Below are positions 14,069-19,190 of a stretch of DNA of 19,190 nt, piece after piece (the stretch's first letter is position 1; each line of letters opens with the position of its first letter). Under the pieces are notes generated by a model that searched no databases, had not been told where the DNA came from, and saw only the letters and a list, made by a program, of their open reading frames with translations. The stretch spans positions 1-19,190 of the forward strand of contig CAZFIJ010000061.1 of the NCBI GenBank assembly GCA_964519515.1. Direction: 5' to 3'. The position numbers were made by a program, and so were the translations under genes. Source of the DNA: Korarchaeum sp964519515. Its GTDB lineage: Archaea; Korarchaeota; Korarchaeia; Korarchaeales; Korarchaeaceae.

Positions 14069-14566
14069 TTGAGGGGAACGAAGATACACGTCGTCCCATG
14101 CGTAGTTGTATTCAATAGGGAGGGGAAAGTCCTCCTATTGAAGAGGGCTAAGAGCAAGAGGAACGGGGGGAAGTGGGAGATACCCGGAGGGAGCCTGAAG
14201 TACGGTGAGTCCCCCAGGAAAGGAGCTATAAGGGAGCTCATGGAAGAGACTGGGATGAGATTGAATCCTCTATCCATGATTCCAGTGGATACGTTCGGAT
14301 TCCTCTACCCGGAAATGGGAGTTGAGTTCATAATACCCCTATATTCTGTTAAAGTCGGGGAGTTCGAGCCGAAGATAAGAGGAGAGGAACACGATGGATG
14401 GGGTTGGTTCACAATAGAGGAGGTGAAGGAAATGGAGTTGAGAGATGAGAGCATGAAGGGAGCTTATATGATGGTCCTGGCAGCTAAGAAGATCATGGAT
14501 AGATTGGGAGGGGCTGAGCGATTATCCGAATATGACGGACTCCCTCCCGAAGAGCTTAACGCTTAG
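14069..14566 (+). CDS. Nudix hydrolase
   Basis: A 165-residue Nudix-fold pyrophosphohydrolase with a complete Nudix box at residues 41-63 (G-x5-E-x7-REL-x-EE-x-GM), which binds the catalytic metal. The WEIPGG lead-in is typical of NTP and nucleotide-sugar pyrophosphatases; the substrate cannot be read. The start is TTG, preceded by GGTGA six bases upstream. It is the last gene of the DUF1512-like/zinc-ribbon operon. Its final 45 bases overlap the end of the convergent ABC permease gene. Confidence 0.9.
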   Translation: MRGTKIHVVPCVVVFNREGKVLLLKRAKSKRNGGKWEIPGGSLKYGESPRKGAIRELMEETGMRLNPLSMIPVDTFGFLYPEMGVEFIIPLYSVKVGEFEPKIRGEEHDGWGWFTIEEVKEMELRDESMKGAYMMVLAAKKIMDRLGGAERLSEYDGLPPEELNA

Positions 14567-15817
14567 CATGAGGAAGAGTATCAGATAGATAACTGAGGAG
14601 AGGAACGATGTCGCGATAGCTAATGGATCGCTCATTAAGATCATATCTCTAGCGAACATCGCGAGGCTTGTTATCGGGAGAAGTCTGAGGAACGGATGCA
14701 GGGAAGTTGGTGCATAAGGTACGATGATCATAGGCAGCATTAAAACGAAGAAGAGAGCTCCTACATATTGTTCAGCTTCTTTAAATGTCTTAGCGAACGA
14801 AGACGCAGCAACTAGTGCTGCATTTCCTGTAAGCCCTCCTAATATCACTGTAAGAAGTATGCCGAGTATCGCGTAAACTGGATTAGGGAGTCCTATCGCT
14901 ACGGTTTGATTAGATCCCACTCCCGATAAGGAGAACTCTAGGGACAGGCTTATCCCTAATAAAGTTGAGAGGAGGGTTGATAAACCACTTATAATCGATA
15001 GAACTATTAGAGAAGAGAACTTACCGAGGAGGATCTCCATCTTACTGACCGGATTTGTGAGCAAGGCCTCTATCGTCCTCCTCTCCCTCTCACCCGCTAC
15101 CATATCTATCGCGAAGGTCCCCGCTCCAGTTATCGCTATTATCCCTACCATCATCGGCAGTAGCATAGCAGTTATCATCTCACCAGCTCCGACCTCTCCG
15201 CCCGATCTGGTCACTTGCTTAGCTATAGCGATCACTGGATTGACATAATCGATAGATAAATTGACCTCTCTAAGCCTATCCAGCAACACTTCCCTAGAAT
15301 ATGAAGATATAGGCTCCTGAATTACTCCGATTGCTGAAGAAGATTTCGTGCTGAGCGGATCATAGTAATAGAATATTTGAGAGCTTCTGCCTCTGCTCAA
15401 ATTTTCCGAGAATCCGGGAGGTATTTCAACTATCAAATCGATATCTCCGTTCAATATCATCTCACTATAGTTTCCTTTACAATCAAATCTGATAGATAAA
15501 TCAGCTTCTTCTGATATAGAATTGAAGTAGCTGATGAGATCTGTGGCATTCTTATCGCATATAACGATCATCACTTTAGGAGGGAGCGTCCTCGGGCTCA
15601 TCATAACTATAGGAAGGGCTATTATAAGCGGCATCAGTATTAAGGGCAATATAATGACATTTAATATCGTTCTTCTGTCCCTAACGGCCTCTAAAAACTC
15701 CTTCCAAGCTACGACAATCCAGCCTCTCTTAGGGAGGCCATAACCCATCTGACCTAAGCCTCTAGTCAGCTTAACTATCCCCGAAGATCCCTTAAACAAC
15801 TTTCTCAATGATCTCAC
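14522..15817 (-). CDS. ABC-2 type transporter permease (NatB-like)
   Basis: Membrane subunit of an ABC exporter. Up to 431 residues: a cytoplasmic KEFLEAVRDRRT lead-in, a first membrane helix (about 51-72), a large external domain (about 75-215), then five or so helices to the C-terminus. The segment AGERERRTIEALLTNPVSKMEILLGK (around 240-265) is the coupling-helix signature of NatB-type permeases. The GTG start overlaps the ATPase gene by 26 bp; an ATG at 15748 with AGGT before it would give a product closer to the family N-terminus and is a real alternative. Substrate unknown; NatAB was described as a sodium exporter, but relatives handle varied cargo. The 3' end overlaps the Nudix gene. 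Confidence 0.9.
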   Translation of the reverse strand: MRSLRKLFKGSSGIVKLTRGLGQMGYGLPKRGWIVVAWKEFLEAVRDRRTILNVIILPLILMPLIIALPIVMMSPRTLPPKVMIVICDKNATDLISYFNSISEEADLSIRFDCKGNYSEMILNGDIDLIVEIPPGFSENLSRGRSSQIFYYYDPLSTKSSSAIGVIQEPISSYSREVLLDRLREVNLSIDYVNPVIAIAKQVTRSGGEVGAGEMITAMLLPMMVGIIAITGAGTFAIDMVAGERERRTIEALLTNPVSKMEILLGKFSSLIVLSIISGLSTLLSTLLGISLSLEFSLSGVGSNQTVAIGLPNPVYAILGILLTVILGGLTGNAALVAASSFAKTFKEAEQYVGALFFVLMLPMIIVPYAPTSLHPFLRLLPITSLAMFARDMILMSDPLAIATSFLSSVIYLILFLMLSVKLFGRESVIFG

Positions 15818-16535
15818 CCCTGACCATCCTCAAGAAGATCTCCTCAAATTCCTTCTCCTCATATAACTTCTCTAGATCCTCCCTCTTACCGACATACCTC
15901 ATCCTGCCTTCGCTTATGATGCCCACATGGGTGCAGAGCTTCTCAGCCTCCCACATGTTGTGAGTGGATAGTATAACGGTCCTCCCAGCTCTCGCATAAT
16001 CTAATATCATATTTCTGATCTCCCTTGCGCTCATCACATCCACGCCTAGCGTAGGCTCATCGAGTATGAGGATAGGAGGCTCATCTAGTATTGCCCTAGC
16101 GAAAGCGACCTTCTGCTTCTGACCCTTCGAGAGCTTATCAGCTATCGTGAATCTCTTCTCCTCAAGTCCCAAGATCTTCAATAGTTCACTCACTCTCCTC
16201 CTGAGCTTACGCTCATCCATTCCCCTCATCTTACCGAAGTATATCAAGTTCTCCTCAGCAGTCAACCTAGGGTATATCCCAGTATCCTCCGGCATGACCC
16301 CCATTAAACTCTTCGCTCTTCTAGGCTCCCTCCAGACATCGATCCCGAGCACTCTCACATATCCGCTATCCGGCCTCAAGACACCGTAGATCATCCTGAG
16401 CGTTGTCGTCTTACCCGCTCCATTCGGTCCCAGTAGACCGAAGATAGATCCTTCCTCAACATCGAGCGAAATACTATTAACAGCTTTGACTTCTCCGAAG
16501 GATTTCGAAAGATTTCTTACTTCTATAGCGGACAT
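15792..16535 (-). CDS. ABC transporter ATP-binding protein (NatA-like)
   Basis: A 247-residue ATPase that drives the NatB-like permease encoded immediately downstream. It shows Walker A GPNGAGKTT (36-44), signature LSKGQ (135-139), Walker B ILILDEP (155-161), a D-loop and the switch His192 in LSTHN. The Q-loop region reads MPEDTGIY, with Glu where many ABC ATPases have Gln, a form seen in several NatA-type sequences as I recall. ATG start with GGGGGT eight bases upstream; a minus-strand TTAAATAA element near 16585-16593 gives a leader of about 28 bases. The promoter region is shared with the divergent secreted-protein gene. Confidence 0.95.
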   Translation of the reverse strand: MSAIEVRNLSKSFGEVKAVNSISLDVEEGSIFGLLGPNGAGKTTTLRMIYGVLRPDSGYVRVLGIDVWREPRRAKSLMGVMPEDTGIYPRLTAEENLIYFGKMRGMDERKLRRRVSELLKILGLEEKRFTIADKLSKGQKQKVAFARAILDEPPILILDEPTLGVDVMSAREIRNMILDYARAGRTVILSTHNMWEAEKLCTHVGIISEGRMRYVGKREDLEKLYEEKEFEEIFLRMVRGEIIEKVV

Positions 16536-16548
16536 GAATGACCCCCAC

Positions 16549-16593
16549 TATTATATACTTCATCTTCGGGAATTTGGGATGAGGTTATTTAAG
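16549..16593. promoter_or_regulatory. Interleaved divergent promoters
   Basis: TTATATAC (16551-16558, plus strand) is centred about 25 bp before ATG 16579, implying a leaderless message for the secreted protein. The likely TATA element of the leftward ABC ATPase (16585-16593, minus strand) lies inside the first codons of that gene, so the two promoters overlap and could exclude one another. Read from spacing. Confidence 0.45.
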
Positions 16594-17793
16594 CTTTCAT
16601 TGTCGATGCTATCTCTGCTTATCGTACTGTTGATGGTCAATACTGCTAATAGTCAGACAGCTCTACTCGGAGTCTCGAGAACTGAAGTGATAGCTGGTGA
16701 TATATTCTATGCTTTTTATAACATCACCACGACTAAAGATAAGCCTATTATCGGATTTGAATTGACAGTGATAGCTCCCAAAGGCTGGAAAGTCGAACGC
16801 TATAGGGCCAGCGGGATAACGATGGGTGGAAAGGATATTAAGATAGAGTGGAACGGATCTAAGGCGTTTTATCGGGGGGACGGTGCATCCTTAGCCCAGG
16901 TCTCCTTCTTAGTCTGGGTTCCTCCATACGAGAGCGGTCCGAAGAGTTTGGAGGCTAGCGGTTACATACTCGTGAGAGAAGGAGGGAATGTGAGGAGATA
17001 CGATGTGATCGGGTCGAAGCAGGTTAACGTGCACCCTTGGGAGCCTATGGTATTCTTAAACATTAGTAAGACGAATATCACACCTCCAGGGATCCTAAAG
17101 GCGTCTGTAAGGATATTGACAGCCCCCCCTCTCTATCCTGTGGACATGAGGGACGTATTCGTAAAGGTTGAGGATTCCATCAATGGAGTTGTATATCAGG
17201 AGAGCAGGGAATACTGGCCATTTGGTACAGTGATGGAGGCTCAATTTCCAATAGAGATCCCGCAAGATGCCCCAGGGGGAAAGCAGCTCGTTAGCGTAAC
17301 CGTCGAATATGAGGTCTTCGGGAGTAAGCTATCGACACGCGTGGATTATCCATACGAGGTGATAAAGCCCTCTAAGGTCATCATAGAGAAGTTAGATGCT
17401 CCGAAGGAGATCTACCTCGGTGAGCCCCTGAGCTTAAGCGTAGTAGCGGTGAACCCTTCCTCTTTCGATGCTTTAGATGTTGAGGTGCACGCTAAACTAG
17501 GGGAGAATCATCAATCGATCAAAGTGGGGAAATTAGCCCCAGGCGATTACGCGGTCAAGAATCTGACTTTTAAGACCAATAAGGTGGGGGAGACAAATCT
17601 GAGTGTGTGGGTCGTTTGGACTCAGGAATATCCCAGGAATACTTTGATGAGTGAGAGGAAATCGTTAAACGTGATAGTGAGGGAGAGAGGGAGCTACCTT
17701 ACTCTACTCGCTGGATTCATAATACTGGTGATTTTAGTTGCGGCAGTTAAGTACGTCCTTAAGAAAAGAGGAATTAGAGAGCCTAAGGAATAG
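16579..17793 (+). CDS. Secreted beta-rich protein with C-terminal membrane anchor
   Basis: A 404-residue protein with a Sec-type signal peptide (about 1-25, cleavage probably near NSQTA), a long extracytoplasmic part and one C-terminal membrane helix (about 373-392) followed by a basic tail, the topology of archaeal surface proteins. The outer part seems to hold three immunoglobulin-like or CARDB/NEW3-like beta domains: roughly 28-165, 170-275 and 280-370, the last with APKEIYLGEPLSLSVVAVNPS. Several Asn-x-Ser/Thr sequons are present and cysteines are absent. ATG 16579 is preferred over the farther upstream in-frame ATG because of the signal peptide and the TATA box about 25 bp away. It is divergent from the NatAB-like exporter and may be its partner or cargo receptor; this is inference. 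Confidence 0.82.
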   Translation: MRLFKLSLSMLSLLIVLLMVNTANSQTALLGVSRTEVIAGDIFYAFYNITTTKDKPIIGFELTVIAPKGWKVERYRASGITMGGKDIKIEWNGSKAFYRGDGASLAQVSFLVWVPPYESGPKSLEASGYILVREGGNVRRYDVIGSKQVNVHPWEPMVFLNISKTNITPPGILKASVRILTAPPLYPVDMRDVFVKVEDSINGVVYQESREYWPFGTVMEAQFPIEIPQDAPGGKQLVSVTVEYEVFGSKLSTRVDYPYEVIKPSKVIIEKLDAPKEIYLGEPLSLSVVAVNPSSFDALDVEVHAKLGENHQSIKVGKLAPGDYAVKNLTFKTNKVGETNLSVWVVWTQEYPRNTLMSERKSLNVIVRERGSYLTLLAGFIILVILVAAVKYVLKKRGIREPKE

Positions 17794-18433
17794 ACTGAAA
17801 TCCAAATCCCCACCTAAGAATGAGTGGGAGGAGTTCAGATTCGAGATAGATGGATACTCCGGTATAGTCTACAAGAATGGGAAGGTCGTATATCACGAAG
17901 CTCTAGTCAGCCTAATAGAGAGCGTACTAACGGAGGACGGCTGTATTGAGATAGGATCCGATGAAGCTGGGAAGGGTGAGAGGGAAGGGCCTATAGTAGT
18001 AGCAGCTATTGCTCTAGATGCCGAGGGGAGGAAGTTCCTCAGGGCCAGGGGACTCCTTGAATCGAAATCGATCCCTAAGAGGAGGATAGAAGAGTTAGCG
18101 GGATTGATAAGGAAGGTATCGATCTCAAGTCATATAAAGAGGATAAGCCCTGAGGAGCTTCGGGAATTATGGAATAGAGGAAACCTCAATGATTTACTCT
18201 CAATTTGGCACCTTGAAGTCGTTAAGGAGGTTTTGAAGGATACGGAGGCTTGTAGAATAATCGTAGATTCTTTCGATAGGAGAAGATTGGAAGAAGCTTT
18301 TTCCCAGATTAGAGGAGTCGAAGTGATAATAGAGAGTGATGCAGATCTGAAGTATCCTTCTGTGGCTGCAGCCAGCATCTTAGCTAAGTTTGAATATCAG
18401 AAAAGCGATAAAACTGGGATAAAATGGATCTAA
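17738..18433 (+). CDS. RNase HIII-like protein, C-terminally short
   Basis: Type 2 RNase H that would cut RNA in RNA/DNA hybrids. The 231 residues comprise a short N-terminal segment resembling the TBP-like substrate-binding domain of RNase HIII (about 30-66, FEIDGYSGIVYKNGKVVYH) and the catalytic domain: GSDEAGKGE (73-81, Asp75 and Glu76), VDSFD (176-180, Asp177) and DADLKYPSVAAASILA (201-216, Asp203). All four acidic residues expected for catalysis are present. The reading frame ends about 15 residues after the AAASILA helix, where relatives continue, so the C-terminal helices are missing. TTG start with GGTGAT six bases before it; it overlaps the secreted-protein gene by 56 bp. Either a natural short form or a decayed gene. 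Confidence 0.8.
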   Translation: MRQLSTSLRKEELESLRNRLKSKSPPKNEWEEFRFEIDGYSGIVYKNGKVVYHEALVSLIESVLTEDGCIEIGSDEAGKGEREGPIVVAAIALDAEGRKFLRARGLLESKSIPKRRIEELAGLIRKVSISSHIKRISPEELRELWNRGNLNDLLSIWHLEVVKEVLKDTEACRIIVDSFDRRRLEEAFSQIRGVEVIIESDADLKYPSVAAASILAKFEYQKSDKTGIKWI

Positions 18434-18551
18434 TTCCCATTCGAACCCAAGACTCCCTGGCCCCGAGAGATCGTAGAGAGAAAACCCGTTCAACAAACCG
18501 AATAATTCTTTATACGATAATCCAAAACATGATAAAAATTCGGAAAGATGA

Positions 18552-19052
18552 TTAGCCTGGTAATGGATGCTTATATCCTATTTTCCTCAGGAACTCCATC
18601 CTCTCCTTGATCTCCTCCTTACCCTCCACGCCCAAGGGCTTACCGCCATCTATAACTCCCAGTATTCCCCTACCGTCACCGAATTCAGCTACTATGACTT
18701 TGAGCGGATTAGCTGTTGCTGCATGAATAGTTGCTATCTCTGGAAGTTGTTTCAATCTTGGGAGGACATTCACAGGCCAAGCGTCCTTCATTAATATGAC
18801 TAAAGAGTGGCCCGCCCCTATCTTGAGCGCCGTCTCTACAGCAGCCTCAATGAGCTTCTCGTCATTCCCAGCTTTTCTGACCAATCTGGGGCCTGATGAT
18901 TCGCAGAATGCCAATCCAAACTTTATACACGAACATGAATCAGCTAGAGCTTCGAAAACATCCTCAACAGTCTTTATGAAATGGGAAGTTGCTATTATTA
19001 TATTGCATCCCTCGGGCGGGGTTACGTCCACTACCTCTAACTTGAGCTCCAT
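18552..19052 (-). CDS. Adenosine-specific kinase (COG1839 family)
   Basis: A 166-residue protein matching over its whole length the small archaeal and bacterial family named adenosine-specific kinase, which has no similarity to ribokinase-type adenosine kinases. Family blocks seen are SHFIKTVEDVFEAL (23-36), IKFGLAFCESSG (43-54), GNDE (62-65), ALKIGAGHSLVI (75-86), PVNVLP (93-98), ATANPLKVIVAE (112-123), GRGILGVIDG (127-136) and FLRKIGYK near the end. ATG 19052 is chosen over a GTG six codons upstream because AGGGGCGA lies just before it. A TTTATTGATA element near 19078-19091 is placed as TATA box. It stands alone, convergent to the RNase HIII-like gene. Confidence 0.92.
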   Translation of the reverse strand: MELKLEVVDVTPPEGCNIIIATSHFIKTVEDVFEALADSCSCIKFGLAFCESSGPRLVRKAGNDEKLIEAAVETALKIGAGHSLVILMKDAWPVNVLPRLKQLPEIATIHAATANPLKVIVAEFGDGRGILGVIDGGKPLGVEGKEEIKERMEFLRKIGYKHPLPG

Positions 19053-19190
19053 AGTCTCGCCCCTATTCACGGAACTCTATCAATAAATTCCTTACCTTCC
19101 TGAGAGGGTAGAGGTGACTTACCTAAGGACATTCCCACTCAGCATCAATATGAAAAATTCTTAATTCAGAGAATAACTGATAAATCATTA
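19053..19190. other. Right-edge non-coding stretch
   Basis: It holds the likely minus-strand TATA element of the adenosine-specific kinase gene (about 19078-19091). The rest is A/T-rich and shows no ORF with a ribosome site and no RNA gene; a promoter for a gene beyond the edge is possible. Confidence 0.35.

Noticed and set aside
16486..16578. Upstream in-frame extension of the secreted protein
   Set aside because: It would start inside the ABC ATPase gene and ahead of the TATA box; starting at 16579 gives a proper signal peptide.
1..19190. CRISPR array, insertion sequence, prophage or attachment site
   Set aside because: No spaced direct repeats, transposase, integrase or terminal inverted repeats were seen on reading; the tRNA gene has no obvious partial duplicate of its 3' end in the window.

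Overview
The window reads as a chromosomal segment of an archaeon, probably a thermophile of the Thermoproteota/Korarchaeota kind; that placement is inference from gene content and style, not from a marker gene. Signs of an archaeon are a tRNA-Tyr with the archaeal C1:G72 pair and a canonical intron in a bulge-helix-bulge, A/T-rich TATA boxes about 24-27 bp before many start codons (leaderless transcripts), Shine-Dalgarno sites mainly before operon-internal genes, frequent GTG/TTG starts, heavy use of AGG/AGA and ATA codons, and archaeal families such as the COG1839 adenosine-specific kinase. Genes are tightly packed; no intergenic gap exceeds about 260 bp, and I see no insertion sequence, CRISPR array or phage gene.

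Layout. 1-3430: a succinate dehydrogenase/fumarate reductase flavoprotein gene (cut by the left edge) diverges from a three-gene operon of a 53-residue membrane peptide, a Rieske protein with a Tat-like leader and a bc1-type cytochrome b, i.e. quinone-linked electron transfer. 3500-4597: an exported four-cysteine protein and a small helical protein, both unassigned. 4671-8926: CTP synthase with an unusual insertion, convergent with a DegT/DnrJ sugar aminotransferase, followed by two overlapping genes for diverged dolichol/phytol-kinase-like membrane proteins; CTP supply, lipid-carrier phosphorylation and amino-sugar synthesis would fit a lipid-linked glycan pathway.

9056-12370: a possible small hairpin RNA, an unassigned 116-residue protein, intron-containing tRNA-Tyr(GUA), a macro-domain protein, a Trm112-like zinc protein, a small Cys4 protein, a membrane-anchored winged-helix regulator and a SerB-like HAD phosphatase. 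12502-14566: an operon of a membrane-anchored DUF1512-like protein, a two-TM zinc-ribbon protein and a Nudix hydrolase. 14522-18433: a NatA/NatB-type ABC exporter diverges from a secreted, C-terminally anchored beta-rich protein, which overlaps an RNase HIII-like gene that stops early. 18552-19052: adenosine-specific kinase.

No single gene set here is a clear new defence or mobile system. The most interesting places are the tandem isoprenoid-kinase-like pair beside CTP synthase, the CTP synthase insertion next to a metal ligand, the overlooked small membrane ORF in the Rieske/cytochrome b operon, the truncated RNase HIII, the DUF1512/zinc-ribbon/Nudix operon, and the divergent exporter/secreted-protein locus with interleaved promoters.
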